Assembly: GCA_037142735.1 (NCBI GenBank)
Contig: JBAXAB010000002.1
Location: 1 to 64,000 of the forward strand
DNA: 64,000 bases
Direction of reading: 5' to 3'
From: JBAXAB01 sp037142735
GTDB lineage: Bacteria > Patescibacteriota > Minisyncoccia > Phycocordibacterales > CAIZLB01
Shown here in pieces: positions 9,094-17,476 of this stretch. Made by a program: the position numbers and the translations under genes. The notes under the pieces were generated by a model. It was not told the DNA's origin. It saw nothing but the letters and a program-made list of their open reading frames with translations, and did not search any database. Each line of letters starts with the position of its first letter. Positions within the stretch are counted from its first letter, which is position 1.

Positions 9094-9567
9094 ATGAGTA
9101 GAGCTCCTATCACTTGGCACACACACGAATATGAACATCGAGAAAAAAGCCGTGACTGGTTTTTGGCGGTTGGGATCATAACTGTGTCAGCATTTGTTAT
9201 AGCGATTTTGTTCAATAATTACATATTGTCAATATTAATAGTCGTAGGTGGCACGTGCCTTATCCTATTTGGAAACAAAGAGCCTAAACATCTACGATTC
9301 GAAATTAACGGAGCAGGTGTCCTTATTGATAAGATCCTCTACCCTTTTGGGACACTTCATTCTTTCTGGGTAGAAAATAACGACCATCTCGAGCTCCCAT
9401 CCAAGCTCTTTGTTCGTTCTAAAAAAACATTTGTTCCACTAATAAATATTCCTCTTATTTGGGAAATAGACCCTGAGGATGTTCGGGCTCATTTGTTGGC
9501 GCACCTACCCGAAGAAGAGCACCACGAGTCTTTCTCTCATCACATCATGGAATACCTGGGTTTCTAA
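9094..9567 (+). CDS. Conserved-type membrane protein, unknown function
   Basis: 157 residues. An aromatic N-terminus (WHTHEYEHREKSRDWF) precedes two closely spaced transmembrane helices (about residues 23-62), followed by a soluble beta-rich C-terminal domain and a His/Glu-rich tail. The two-helix plus beta-domain plan resembles small PH-like membrane proteins, but no named domain can be asserted. It is divergent from the DUF2339-DUF3999 fusion gene, with a leaderless-type promoter. Confidence 0.65.
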   Translation: MSRAPITWHTHEYEHREKSRDWFLAVGIITVSAFVIAILFNNYILSILIVVGGTCLILFGNKEPKHLRFEINGAGVLIDKILYPFGTLHSFWVENNDHLELPSKLFVRSKKTFVPLINIPLIWEIDPEDVRAHLLAHLPEEEHHESFSHHIMEYLGF

Positions 9568-9619
9568 AGTAACGATTTCCTTTATTTGAAGTTTGTGGTA
9601 ATTTAGGCTAGCTACAAAT

Positions 9620-9691
9620 GCTCTCGTCGTTCAATGGATAGGACGTAACTTTGCGGAAGTTATGATACAGGTTCGATTCCTGTCGAGAGCA
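9620..9691 (+). tRNA. tRNA-Arg (anticodon GCG)
   Basis: A full cloverleaf can be folded. Acceptor GCTCTCG/CGAGAGC with discriminator A; D-stem GTTC/GGAC; anticodon stem TAACT/AGTTA with loop TTGCGGA (anticodon GCG); variable loop of 4 nt; T-arm ACAGG-TTCGATT-CCTGT. CCA is not encoded. GCG reads the arginine codons CGC and CGU; most bacteria use an A34 (inosine) tRNA for these. Confidence 0.9.
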
Positions 9692-9696
9692 CTGTT

Positions 9697-9942
9697 TCAG
9701 GTTTTTAATCTATTAATAAGTTTTAATGTTCGCTTGTCCTTCATTGTATTTACTTTCGCTTTTGTAAAATCGCTCTTATTTAGTTTCCTTCCTATGCGCA
9801 ACTCCAAGCAAGATATGCATAATTTCCCCTTAATCTTAGGGTTGGCTTTCTTCCATATTCTCGAGTGAATCATATAGTATTCATTCCAGGTATCTCTTTT
9901 GCAATCCATGCATTCAAATCCTTTATGCGAGGTTGGTTTCAT
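9697..9942 (-). CDS. Small zinc-ribbon-like protein (two CxxC motifs)
   Basis: 81 residues with CMDC at 11-14 and CISC at 43-46, joined by an EYYMIHSRIW segment and followed by LELRIGRKL. I recognise this layout (CxxC, xEYYM, LCxxCLExRxGRxL) from small uncharacterised proteins common in actinobacteria and their phages. The paired CxxC motifs probably bind Zn2+. Function is unknown, possibly nucleic-acid binding. It ends 6 nt from the tRNA-Arg 3' end and starts divergently from the next gene; a TACAAT box lies 6 nt before its ATG. Its position immediately behind a tRNA and its phage-associated relatives suggest acquisition. Confidence 0.75.
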   Translation of the reverse strand: MKPTSHKGFECMDCKRDTWNEYYMIHSRIWKKANPKIKGKLCISCLELRIGRKLNKSDFTKAKVNTMKDKRTLKLINRLKT

Positions 9943-9980
9943 ATATTAATTGTATCATTTTCATGTTACGATTTTTACAT

Positions 9981-10637
9981 ATGAAAAATAAAAAGTCTTT
10001 AATAGTAGGAGGTATTATTTTTGTTGCACTAGCATTTATCATCACTACTTCAGTCCAATCTAAATCCTTAGTTTTATCCCGCGAGGCATACCAACTAATA
10101 TCATTAATTTTTGGCTTGAGCGCCTTAGTATTTATTGCTATTGGTATCAGAAAGGTTATTCACTCACCCAGCGAGCCTACGGAAAAGGTTGTTCAAATTG
10201 AAAATATAAAAAAGGATTACTGGGAGAAAAGCTATCAAATCTTTATGCTCATTACCTGTCTCGACTTATTAGGTTTATTTTTCCTATTAGTTGCTGGGGG
10301 GACAATCCTTAGTAAGTTTCCTGAATTTAACATTTCTGTTACAAGGTCATATTTAATACTAGCGGTAACATTTGTTTTATTTGGACTTTGCACTTACTTA
10401 TTCAAGAAACGCTCTAGTTTAGCAATACCTGTAGGTTATATAGTTGCAATTTCAGGCCTATTAATTCAAACATATTTGACTGTTACAAATTTTAAGATAA
10501 ATATAAGTGTTATTCTTACATATGTAATATATTATCAACTTCTTAAAAGTATTCGTGGGGCACAAACACAAAAAGGAGTTACTTCTACAGGTAGTATTTC
10601 AACTCCCGAAAAAACAGGTTCTAACATAGTGAACTAG
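9981..10637 (+). CDS. Hypothetical membrane protein whose C-terminus is encoded by a dispersed repeat
   Basis: 218 residues with about six hydrophobic helices and a soluble loop (about residues 60-80); no recognised family. The ATG at 9981 is preferred over the upstream in-frame start because a TACGAT box lies 8 nt before it. The last codons (GSNIVN and stop) are supplied by a copy of the ~30-bp repeat (10615-10644), so the repeat edge defines the end of the protein, as expected if it marks a former insertion boundary. Confidence 0.6.
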   Translation: MKNKKSLIVGGIIFVALAFIITTSVQSKSLVLSREAYQLISLIFGLSALVFIAIGIRKVIHSPSEPTEKVVQIENIKKDYWEKSYQIFMLITCLDLLGLFFLLVAGGTILSKFPEFNISVTRSYLILAVTFVLFGLCTYLFKKRSSLAIPVGYIVAISGLLIQTYLTVTNFKINISVILTYVIYYQLLKSIRGAQTQKGVTSTGSISTPEKTGSNIVN

Positions 10638-10644
10638 AGCGCAC
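10615..10644 (+). repeat. Dispersed ~30-bp repeat, copy A
   Basis: Begins CAGGTTCTAAC and ends CTAGAGCGCAC; the most diverged of the five clear copies. It overlaps the 3' end of the preceding gene. A tRNA-T-arm-like sequence (GTTCGATTCCACTCG) lies on the minus strand about 70 bp further on. Confidence 0.7.
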
Positions 10645-10768
10645 AACTTCTGGAATTTTTAAATAGTGTGCCTCTAACTCTGAATTTTGGAGGTAGAGCT
10701 GAGACGAGTGGAATCGAACTTGTTTAATTTTATAAGTTCGAAGATTAACCAGCCTTTGGAGCCAGTTT

Positions 10769-11110
10769 TTAGCCTTGAAAATCGAAAAGATAGAATATTA
10801 CTGCAAATATTCCAAACGCAATAAGAAAAAACCGAAATACGCTCCATGGGGAATTGGATGATCTCAACTTGTCTTGTTGATTAATTATTGTGTTTGTCTT
10901 AATGTTTTCGATATTTTCTGCCTCCATTTGTTTTTTTAACTTAAAGTACTTAGCCATCAAATAGAAGCCTACTAAAAAGAATGGTATAGATATTACAGCC
11001 AAATACATCGACGCTATACAGACAAATCCTAAAAATAAAAATGTTACAAAATTACTTCTTAGGACATATAACTTTTCATCGGGCGTAGAGTCACCTCTAA
11101 ATATTTTCAT
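10769..11110 (-). CDS. Hypothetical small membrane protein
   Basis: 113 residues: two adjacent helices in the middle (about residues 20-52), a polar Lys/Asn-rich loop, and a C-terminal helix. No family recognised. Its ATG overlaps the stop of the upstream gene by four bases (ATGA), so the pair is translationally coupled. It belongs to the first orphan-gene array between repeat copies A and B. Confidence 0.6.
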   Translation of the reverse strand: MKIFRGDSTPDEKLYVLRSNFVTFLFLGFVCIASMYLAVISIPFFLVGFYLMAKYFKLKKQMEAENIENIKTNTIINQQDKLRSSNSPWSVFRFFLIAFGIFAVIFYLFDFQG

Positions 11111-11622
11111 GGCTTTTTTGAATTCTCACTCACCAACCTCACACAATTCGATTTATCTTTTTCAGCAGTAAAGTTGTTGCATATTTTGTTATCATTCAGT
11201 TTTATAGCAACATTATAAAAGCATTCATCTTTTCTCCCTGTTCCGTCTTCAGTCATATCTATGCAAACATTAACTTCAGGGTACTTATTCTCATACTCTG
11301 CCATACACATGTTTCTAACTGATTTGTCTGGAGAATCCGAGTAGACTAGATATTCACAAGTTTTATAGTCATGATTTTTTATTGCTATCCCAATTATACA
11401 AGATACGTCTCCGAGAGTCCCTCTAAATTTAGCACAAGCCTTAGGATCGGAGGTTTCTTTTATATCCTTGATCAAATTAAGTGCCGCATCTGCTTTTTGG
11501 GCAGATGGAGCGGCAAGGACTTTTCCATCCACATAATATACAACAGGGGAAGGTTTCGAGTACTCTTGATATGCATAAGATACAACAACTACTAAAACAA
11601 TAAAAATCAATAACTTTTTCAT
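11107..11622 (-). CDS. Hypothetical secreted or membrane-anchored Cys-rich protein
   Basis: 171 residues. An N-terminal hydrophobic stretch (residues 4-17) acts as signal anchor, followed by an exported domain with eight cysteines in pairs. The repeating pattern of Cys, Ile/Val and Lys residues suggests tandem disulfide-bonded helical hairpins. A TATACT box lies 8 nt before the ATG. First gene of a two-gene unit in the tRNA-Arg-linked array. Function unknown. Confidence 0.65.
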   Translation of the reverse strand: MKKLLIFIVLVVVVSYAYQEYSKPSPVVYYVDGKVLAAPSAQKADAALNLIKDIKETSDPKACAKFRGTLGDVSCIIGIAIKNHDYKTCEYLVYSDSPDKSVRNMCMAEYENKYPEVNVCIDMTEDGTGRKDECFYNVAIKLNDNKICNNFTAEKDKSNCVRLVSENSKKP

Positions 11623-11697
11623 ATAAAGAAAGTATATCAGCTATTTTGTTTAGTGAATATAGATATTACGGAATAGCCTCCTTGCTTCCCCACAAAC

Positions 11698-11727
11698 CAG
11701 GTTCTAACGTCGTCCACTAGACTGCAC
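11698..11727 (+). repeat. Dispersed ~30-bp repeat, copy B
   Basis: CAGGTTCTAACGTCGTCC followed by ACTAGACTGCAC. Closely matches copy D (one base differs) and lies in the 170-bp gap between two minus-strand genes, at the far end of the first orphan array. Confidence 0.85.
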
Positions 11728-11792
11728 AAAAAATTAGATTTTCTATGCTGGACACTTCTACTAATGAATCTTAGTACTGAAATGCTAAAGTT

Positions 11793-12068
11793 TTAATCAA
11801 CATCTCCTAATGTCACATTCTTGGCATGTTCCAAGATCAAAGCATCCAGATCGTCCCCCATTTCCTGATCAGCCTTGTCCAAATCAGCCAGATTGTTTTT
11901 TACCTCAACGACTGTTTTATCTACTCGTTTTTTTATTTCATTCAATTTATCATTCATGGCCTTGCCCTCTTCGGCATTTTGTTTGTTTATATTTTGAGCC
12001 TGAGACAAAACCTCTTGGATTTTATCTTTAAGACTTTGTGGAAGTGTAGTGTTTTGGTCTGTATTCAT
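11793..12068 (-). CDS. Hypothetical coiled-coil protein
   Basis: 91 residues, no signal or membrane segment, highly charged, with heptad-like spacing of hydrophobic residues over most of its length (for example LNEIKKRVDKTVVEVKNNL). Five bases downstream of the larger coiled-coil gene, so probably co-expressed and possibly its partner. No family recognised. Confidence 0.6.
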   Translation of the reverse strand: MNTDQNTTLPQSLKDKIQEVLSQAQNINKQNAEEGKAMNDKLNEIKKRVDKTVVEVKNNLADLDKADQEMGDDLDALILEHAKNVTLGDVD

Positions 12069-12073
12069 AATTT

Positions 12074-13417
12074 TTATTGTTTTATTTTAGCGTCATAAAA
12101 CCCATCCTTCAGTGCATCGAAATTGGCCTCTAATTGTCCAGTACTCTTGAAATAAACTTTTAAAACCTTAGCGAAATCATTGAATTCAGGTTTCTCATTT
12201 TCACCGTAACCAGTTTTTGCCGTAAAATGATCTGCTTGTATAAGAAGATCTGGTCGCTTACTTACAAAATGTTCCGTTATAAATTTATTAAATAGTTCTA
12301 GATATTTTTTGATTTCCATTTTTTCTTTGCCTTTTTCTATAACAGATTCGGCTGCAGGTGGCGCTTCGGCACCTGCATCACCTGCACCTGAAGAAACTGC
12401 CTCTGGTGCAACTTCGATACTCTTTGCAACTGGTTTTTTAGGCTGGCGCTCTTTCATCCCTTGTACCTTTTGAGCCTTGTCTTTATACACCTTAATCTCG
12501 GCCTCTGTTGTAACTATTTTAGCTTGTATGTTTGCCATTCTCTGTGCGTATTCAAGTCTGCTCTGTTGAACCTCAGCGCGACCATTTTCTACTTCACTAT
12601 TTAGCACTTGAATTGCGTCAAAATTGGCAATTTCCTTATCTGTCATTCCTCCCTGTTTTAATAAAATTATTAAATCTGCTCGATTTTTTTCTATATCATC
12701 AACCCTTTCTAGCTGTGCTTTAAAACGAGTTTCATCTACTAATGAAAGGAGTTCCGTTTCCTCTTCGCAAGCTTTTAATTCTTCGAGACTTCTGGATAGT
12801 GGGCCAAGCTTGCTTTCATATTTACTGGCCCATTTATCAACTACTGCGTCTCTTTTTGTCGTGTATGTTTCAACCTTGGAATTTCTATCTGCTATTTCGG
12901 TATTCATCCCGTCTCGTTGCGATTGCAGCTCGTCTTTGGAAGCTTGAATTTCGTCAACTTTTGCTTGTAAAGATTCTAGACCTTGCACACCTTGCGCTTT
13001 TAAGGATTCTAGTTTGGCGACAATTCCCTGCTGGTTTGTATGCAGATCTAAAATTTTCGAATCTGCCCCTGTGACTTTCTCTTTTAAAGCAGCCACACCT
13101 TTTGAGTGATTATCCATCCAGTGTTGATGGTGGGCAATTTGAATACGACTGACAGCTCGGTCGATTGCAGGGACCTTGCGGACCACTTCAAGGGCAAAGC
13201 TGGCCAAAGATCTAGCTGCTCCACCCATCTTTTGAAAAACATTTCGATTGTCTTTATTCAAGACTGCTTCTGGCTCTGGTGCTTCTTCAGTTAATACTTC
13301 TAGCTTTCCTGCCTCAGTATCATTAGTATCAGCGAGTTTTTCTGGAATGACAGGAGCGTCTGGTTTTAATTCAACTTTTAATTCAACAGGTGTGTCTAAA
13401 AATTCGACTGACGTCAT
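12074..13417 (-). CDS. Hypothetical long coiled-coil protein
   Basis: 447 residues, no signal peptide. An acidic Pro/Glu-rich N-terminus (1-60) leads to a short amphipathic stretch, a long predicted coiled coil (about 110-345), a Pro/Ala/Gly linker (about 345-370) and a folded C-terminal domain of about 75 residues. The plan resembles structural or scaffolding proteins, but no family is recognised. Confidence 0.65.
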   Translation of the reverse strand: MTSVEFLDTPVELKVELKPDAPVIPEKLADTNDTEAGKLEVLTEEAPEPEAVLNKDNRNVFQKMGGAARSLASFALEVVRKVPAIDRAVSRIQIAHHQHWMDNHSKGVAALKEKVTGADSKILDLHTNQQGIVAKLESLKAQGVQGLESLQAKVDEIQASKDELQSQRDGMNTEIADRNSKVETYTTKRDAVVDKWASKYESKLGPLSRSLEELKACEEETELLSLVDETRFKAQLERVDDIEKNRADLIILLKQGGMTDKEIANFDAIQVLNSEVENGRAEVQQSRLEYAQRMANIQAKIVTTEAEIKVYKDKAQKVQGMKERQPKKPVAKSIEVAPEAVSSGAGDAGAEAPPAAESVIEKGKEKMEIKKYLELFNKFITEHFVSKRPDLLIQADHFTAKTGYGENEKPEFNDFAKVLKVYFKSTGQLEANFDALKDGFYDAKIKQ

Positions 13418-13463
13418 TGGCTTAAATTATGATAGATAATTAATTAAAAGTATACCACGACAC

Positions 13464-14018
13464 CTAATCCTTCCAATGGATATCCTTCTGGTCGCGTATG
13501 GTGCAAACTTTGGCTTGGAATTCTGTGCGCCCTGAACCGTCTTTGTACGCATAATAATGTGAAGGATTCTTGCTGGAATAATTTTGATGGTAATCTTCCG
13601 CATTATAAAATGGCATTTCTGGAAGAACCTTTACAGAAATAGGTTTATCGTACAATTTGCTGTCTTCAAGCTCTTTGATCAAGTTTTCGGCCGCAGTCTT
13701 TTCTTCTTCATTTTTATAATAAATGGCAGTAGTGTAAGCAGAACCTCTATCGAAGAATTGACCGCCTGCATCTGTCGGATCAATATGGTCCAGAAAAAAT
13801 TGAGTCATTTTTTTAAAAGTAGTGAGGTTTGCGTCATATACAACTTTGACTGCTTCTCTATGCCCCGTGTGATTCTCGTAGCTAGGATTATCTGATTGTC
13901 CACCAGTGTAACCAGAAACAACGTCGATCACCCCAGAAACCTTTCTAAGGTCACTCTCGGTACACCAAAAACATCCACCCGCATAAACAGCATTATTTAA
14001 TTTTTCTTGATCAATCAT
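13464..14018 (-). CDS. msrA: Peptide methionine sulfoxide reductase A
   Basis: 184 residues of the usual MsrA length. Reduces methionine-S-sulfoxide in proteins back to methionine. The catalytic motif GGCFWCTE places the nucleophile at Cys16, and Cys19 lies within the same motif. The conserved SGYTGG, HTGHREAV and DPTDAGGQFFDRGSAY blocks are present, as is the YHQNY segment near the C-terminus. A further Cys near residue 172 may be the recycling cysteine. No MsrB domain is fused or adjacent. Stand-alone gene, divergent from the small membrane protein at 14090. Confidence 0.96.
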   Translation of the reverse strand: MIDQEKLNNAVYAGGCFWCTESDLRKVSGVIDVVSGYTGGQSDNPSYENHTGHREAVKVVYDANLTTFKKMTQFFLDHIDPTDAGGQFFDRGSAYTTAIYYKNEEEKTAAENLIKELEDSKLYDKPISVKVLPEMPFYNAEDYHQNYSSKNPSHYYAYKDGSGRTEFQAKVCTIRDQKDIHWKD

Positions 14019-14076
14019 ATTATTTTAATTCTACTGTATAAAAAGGTGTCTTGCTATACGTAACCTGTCGGTATAG

Positions 14077-14082
14077 TATAAT
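14077..14082 (+). promoter_or_regulatory. -10 box, leaderless start
   Basis: TATAAT preceded by a second overlapping TATAGT, ending 7 nt before the ATG at 14090. The short spacing leaves no room for a Shine-Dalgarno leader. Confidence 0.65.
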
Positions 14083-14089
14083 TGCCAAC

Positions 14090-14302
14090 ATGCAGGCTTT
14101 GCTTAACTATAAAGAGTGGCTAGAAATAGGGCTTTTAATCGGTATGACCATCTATTGGAGCTTTGTTTTTATAGTCATTTACCACCTTATTCGTTTCGGG
14201 GTTGGCACATTACCTAAGAAAATTGCGGTGATCTTTCTGGCTGGTGGCATTATGCTATCAATGATCACTATTTTATTCTTTGCTCAAATGTTTAACGGGT
14301 AG
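14090..14302 (+). CDS. Hypothetical small membrane protein
   Basis: 70 residues with two transmembrane helices (about 12-38 and 46-66) separated by a short basic loop. The downstream ATG at 14090 is chosen over the frame's earlier start because it sits 7 nt from a perfect TATAAT. Twelve bases separate it from the PH-domain gene, so it is probably the first gene of a two-gene operon. Function unknown. Confidence 0.65.
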   Translation: MQALLNYKEWLEIGLLIGMTIYWSFVFIVIYHLIRFGVGTLPKKIAVIFLAGGIMLSMITILFFAQMFNG

Positions 14303-14314
14303 CAATCACATATT

Positions 14315-14998
14315 ATGACAAACTTATTTTCAATTTTCACAAGCTCTTCAAATTCATTCGAAGGAAAACACGATGATGAGGTTGTATTGCTTTATTTACA
14401 TCGCCATTGGTACACACTCGTAAGTAAATTGGTCTACTTATTTCTTGGATCACTCCTTCCTTTTTTACTTATATACGTATTCGGTACGTTGATTGTGCAT
14501 TATCAATTAGCAAGTTTGGTAGTTTTTTTATGGTCGGCCTACTATATGATTTTGTGGTACGTCTTTGGTTACATAATTACCATGTATTCCATGGATATTT
14601 GGATAGTCACCAATCAACGAATCATTGACAGCTATCAGCAAGGATTCTTTAACCGCTCGGTTTCAGAAGTGGGACTAGAAAACATCCAAGATATCTCAAT
14701 TAAAATTGTAGGCGCTATACCAACAGCTTTCAATTACGGAGACATCGAGGTGCAATCTGCAGCAGCCGTTGATCGTTTTAACTTTGACCACATACCCGAC
14801 CCACAAGGAGTAAAAGATGTTATTTCAAAAGCTATAGGTGAGTTTAAGGCCAATCATTTTAAAGACGAAGCCTTTGAGGTGGTCCGTCAGGTAGAAAAAG
14901 CCAAAGTTGATACCTACACGCCAGCCGAACCTTCTGAATACACCGGAACTGGCGATGAGACCCCTACAGAAAATGTGCCTGAAAACCTGCCTCAGTAA
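14315..14998 (+). CDS. Membrane protein with bacterial PH (bPH2/YdbS-like) domain
   Basis: 227 residues. Two transmembrane helices (about 35-60 and 66-95) are followed by the bPH2 core (VTNQRIIDSYQQGFF, then LENIQDISIKIVG and GDIEVQSA), and a disordered acidic Thr/Glu/Pro tail. Proteins of this type are inner-membrane proteins of unclear function. Followed by a strong bidirectional terminator. Confidence 0.85.
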   Translation: MTNLFSIFTSSSNSFEGKHDDEVVLLYLHRHWYTLVSKLVYLFLGSLLPFLLIYVFGTLIVHYQLASLVVFLWSAYYMILWYVFGYIITMYSMDIWIVTNQRIIDSYQQGFFNRSVSEVGLENIQDISIKIVGAIPTAFNYGDIEVQSAAAVDRFNFDHIPDPQGVKDVISKAIGEFKANHFKDEAFEVVRQVEKAKVDTYTPAEPSEYTGTGDETPTENVPENLPQ

Positions 14999-15020
14999 AT
15001 CCCTACCACCTGCTAAAGTA

Positions 15021-15066
15021 GAGACAAAACAAAAACGCCCATCGATGGGCGCTTTTGTTTTGTCTC
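15021..15066. terminator. Bidirectional terminator
   Basis: A long inverted repeat: GAGACAAAAC with an A-rich arm, then CGCCC-ATCGAT-GGGCG, then the T-rich complementary arm ending GTCTC. Sits between the convergent PH-domain and rpsT genes and serves both. Confidence 0.9.
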
Positions 15067-15078
15067 TTTAGATTGAGA

Positions 15079-15354
15079 TTATTTGGCTGTAGCCTTTTTA
15101 ACCATAGCAGCAAGTCTAGACTTCTTTCGAGCGGCTGTGTTCTTCTTTAAAGTACCTGATTTTGTTGCCTTATCGATAACTGCGTATGCGAGAGAGAGCA
15201 TTTTTAATGCTTCTTTTGCATTCTTTTTATCACTTAATAAGAATTTTTTAAGACCTTTTGACGCTTCGTCTGCATTTTTCTTTCGGCGTCCATTGAAAGA
15301 ACGCTTTCTTAGAGAAGAGCGGAGGGCTTTTTTGGCTGATGATGTAATTGGCAT
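15079..15354 (-). CDS. rpsT: 30S ribosomal protein S20
   Basis: 91 residues, strongly basic, with the S20 start MPITSSAKKALRSSLRKR and KNTAARKKSRL near the end. Binds 16S rRNA in the 30S body. The ATG at 15354 is chosen because it gives the canonical N-terminus; the frame extends 23 codons upstream without S20-like sequence. Divergent from ruvA. Confidence 0.95.
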   Translation of the reverse strand: MPITSSAKKALRSSLRKRSFNGRRKKNADEASKGLKKFLLSDKKNAKEALKMLSLAYAVIDKATKSGTLKKNTAARKKSRLAAMVKKATAK

Positions 15355-15401
15355 AGTAGGGCTAGGATAACAGAATATATATAATTTGGCAATATTTTTG
15401 C

Positions 15402-15407
15402 TATAAT
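15402..15407 (+). promoter_or_regulatory. -10 box, leaderless start of ruvA
   Basis: TATAAT ending 6 nt before the ruvA ATG. Confidence 0.65.
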
Positions 15408-15413
15408 CAACCC

Positions 15414-15983
15414 ATGATTGCACAACTTACTGGAACGGTAGCTTATATTGATTTAAAATTCATCATCCTTAATGTGAACAATGTTGGATACAAAGTATTC
15501 ACAACAAACGATGAACTCTCTACCCTCTCGGTTGGATCAGAGCGAGCATTTTGGATACATAGCACCATACGAGAGGATGCATTTGATTTATATGGTTTTA
15601 CTAAAAAAGAGAATCATGATTTTTTCGAGCTTCTCATCACGGTGTCTGGGATAGGACCCAAGTCCGCCTTAGGGATTTTATCGGTTGCTAGCGTAGAAAG
15701 CCTACGCGAAGCGATTGTTTCCGGAGAGACGTCATATATCACAAAGATAGGTGGTATCAGTAAAAAGATTGCAGAAAAAATCACAATAGAGCTTCGTGGA
15801 AAAGTAACCAGTGATGAAGGTGAATTCTCTAAAGGGAGAGGTAAAAATGACGCTGATGCCCTTGATGCATTACGTGCGCTCGGATATAGTCACAAAGAGG
15901 CTCGTGAGGCGCTAGAAAAGGTCCCAGCTACAATCAAGGACCCTGGAGAGAAGGTTAAAGCCGCACTGAAGAATCTCGCCTAA
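15414..15983 (+). CDS. ruvA: Holliday junction DNA-binding subunit RuvA
   Basis: 189 residues. Binds four-way junctions and loads the RuvB motor for branch migration. Domain I is the OB fold (MIAQLTGTVAYI and the VNNVGYKVF strand). The helix-hairpin-helix pair follows (LLITVSGIGPKSALGIL and ITKIGGISKKIAEKI). Domain III is the short C-terminal UBA-like helical bundle that contacts RuvB (ALDALRALGYSHKEAREAL). It is separated from ruvBC by nearly 12 kb and is instead joined to the glycosylase gene mutM, one base apart. Confidence 0.96.
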   Translation: MIAQLTGTVAYIDLKFIILNVNNVGYKVFTTNDELSTLSVGSERAFWIHSTIREDAFDLYGFTKKENHDFFELLITVSGIGPKSALGILSVASVESLREAIVSGETSYITKIGGISKKIAEKITIELRGKVTSDEGEFSKGRGKNDADALDALRALGYSHKEAREALEKVPATIKDPGEKVKAALKNLA

Positions 15984-15984
15984 T

Positions 15985-16878
15985 ATGCCGGAATTGCCAG
16001 AGGTAGAAACAACTTCACAGATGTTAAACAGGTTCGTTAAAGGACGAATGATTTTAGATGTTTGGACTGACTACAATAGCCCCTACTATACAGGAAAGGA
16101 TAATGTTAAGAATCCAGTTTATTTTAAGAAATTTAGGAAAGAAGTTAGTGGTAAAAAAATTGAGAAAGTTTTTCGTAGAGCAAAAAATGTTTTGATTGAT
16201 ATTGAAGGAAAAAATACGATTTTGGTCCATATGAAAATGACCGGGCATTTATTGTATGGAAAGTATAAGTTTGAAAAGAAGAAGTGGGTACCAGAAGATC
16301 CAAAAAGCGCATTCGCTGATCCATTTAGTCGGTTCGTGCATTTGGTTTTCATTTTAGACAATGGAATGCATATCGCTTTTTCTGATATGCGAAAGTTTGC
16401 GACGGTTACATTAGTTGATGATTTAGATACACATTTTAAGAAGATTGGCCCTGAACCTTTAGACGACAGTTTTACAGTAGAAGTTTTAAAAGAAAGGTTA
16501 AACAAGCAACCTAACGGAGCGGTAAAAACTGTTTTAATGAATCATGAAATTGTGGCAGGTATTGGGAATATTTATAGTGATGAAATTTTGTGGACGGCGG
16601 GAGTTCATCCTGAGAGAAAAGTATCGAAGATTAGTGATAAGGAATTGAAAGATATTCATAAGTGGATCAAGACCATCTTGCGCAAAGGAATTGATTTTGG
16701 AGGAGACTCTATGAGTGATTACAGAAATCCTATGGGTGAAAAAGGAAGTTTTCATCATGAGCATAATGCGTATAGAAGGACGGGGCAACCTTGTGCAAGG
16801 AAGGGTTGCGAAGGAACAATTCGACGTAAAGTGATTGGCCAAAGATCAGCGCATTTTTGCGATGTGCATCAGAAATAA
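15985..16878 (+). CDS. mutM: Formamidopyrimidine-DNA glycosylase
   Basis: 297 residues. Excises oxidised purines (8-oxoguanine, Fapy) and nicks the abasic site. Starts with the catalytic PELPEVE (Pro2 nucleophile, Glu3). The helix-two-turn-helix motif GIGNIYSDEILW is present. The C-terminal zinc finger is atypical: C-x4-C (CARKGC) at the front and CDVH at the end, so the last ligand would be His and the first pair is wider than the usual CxxC. Zinc binding is still plausible. Probably co-transcribed with ruvA. Confidence 0.95.
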   Translation: MPELPEVETTSQMLNRFVKGRMILDVWTDYNSPYYTGKDNVKNPVYFKKFRKEVSGKKIEKVFRRAKNVLIDIEGKNTILVHMKMTGHLLYGKYKFEKKKWVPEDPKSAFADPFSRFVHLVFILDNGMHIAFSDMRKFATVTLVDDLDTHFKKIGPEPLDDSFTVEVLKERLNKQPNGAVKTVLMNHEIVAGIGNIYSDEILWTAGVHPERKVSKISDKELKDIHKWIKTILRKGIDFGGDSMSDYRNPMGEKGSFHHEHNAYRRTGQPCARKGCEGTIRRKVIGQRSAHFCDVHQK

Positions 16879-16901
16879 AAGGACCTGAGATTCACGTCCA
16901 T

Positions 16902-17372
16902 TTACACCCCCAATATCCTAAACAACACGACAGCACCAGCAACGGACACATTCAACGACTCCTTCTCCCCTTTCATAGGGATTTCCGCCACAATATCGCA
17001 CATCTTTAGTAAATTTTTTGGAGCACCGTCAACTTCATTCCATAAAATAATTGCAGTGTCACCTTTTACTTTTACCTTTTTGTAATCGACAGAATTTTTA
17101 GATTGTTCGATTGCAATAATTGTAAATTTTTCTTTCTTAAGTTCTTTTAAGACTTTCTTAATGTCTTTTTCATGTCGCCATGATACGGATTTTTCTGCTC
17201 CGAGGGCTGTCTTTGCAATCTCTTTTACTGGGCGGTTGAACTTATCGATTGGTGTTGGAGTGTAGCCACTGAGGATGATTTCGTTTATTCCAACACAGTC
17301 TGCAGTGCGAAAAAGTGACCCCACATTGTGGTTACTTCGGATGTCGTGAAGGATAAGGATGGTTTTCTTCAT
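16902..17372 (-). CDS. TrmH/SpoU-family RNA 2'-O-methyltransferase
   Basis: 156 residues, a minimal SPOUT methyltransferase without an N-terminal substrate-binding domain. The SpoU motifs are visible in order: NHNVGSLFRTAD (motif 1), an LWNEVDGAP block (motif 2) and EIPMKGEKESLNVSVAGAV (motif 3, the knotted SAM site). Expected to methylate a ribose in tRNA or rRNA; the target cannot be told from the sequence. Convergent with mutM. A TATCAT box lies 8 nt before the ATG. Confidence 0.9.
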   Translation of the reverse strand: MKKTILILHDIRSNHNVGSLFRTADCVGINEIILSGYTPTPIDKFNRPVKEIAKTALGAEKSVSWRHEKDIKKVLKELKKEKFTIIAIEQSKNSVDYKKVKVKGDTAIILWNEVDGAPKNLLKMCDIVAEIPMKGEKESLNVSVAGAVVLFRILGV

Positions 17373-17476
17373 GTGATTCCATGATACCCATTGTTAATTA
17401 ATTGACAATGGGTATGGGAAAAACTCCTTTAAAAGTTGGACTTTCGGCTATTTTCTGGTATATTTTTGCTCTATAT

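Noticed and set aside
10690..10770. A further tRNA gene on the minus strand
   Set aside because: A T-arm-like GTTCGATTCC and a CTCCAAA segment are present, but acceptor, anticodon and T stems do not pair. At most a degraded fragment.
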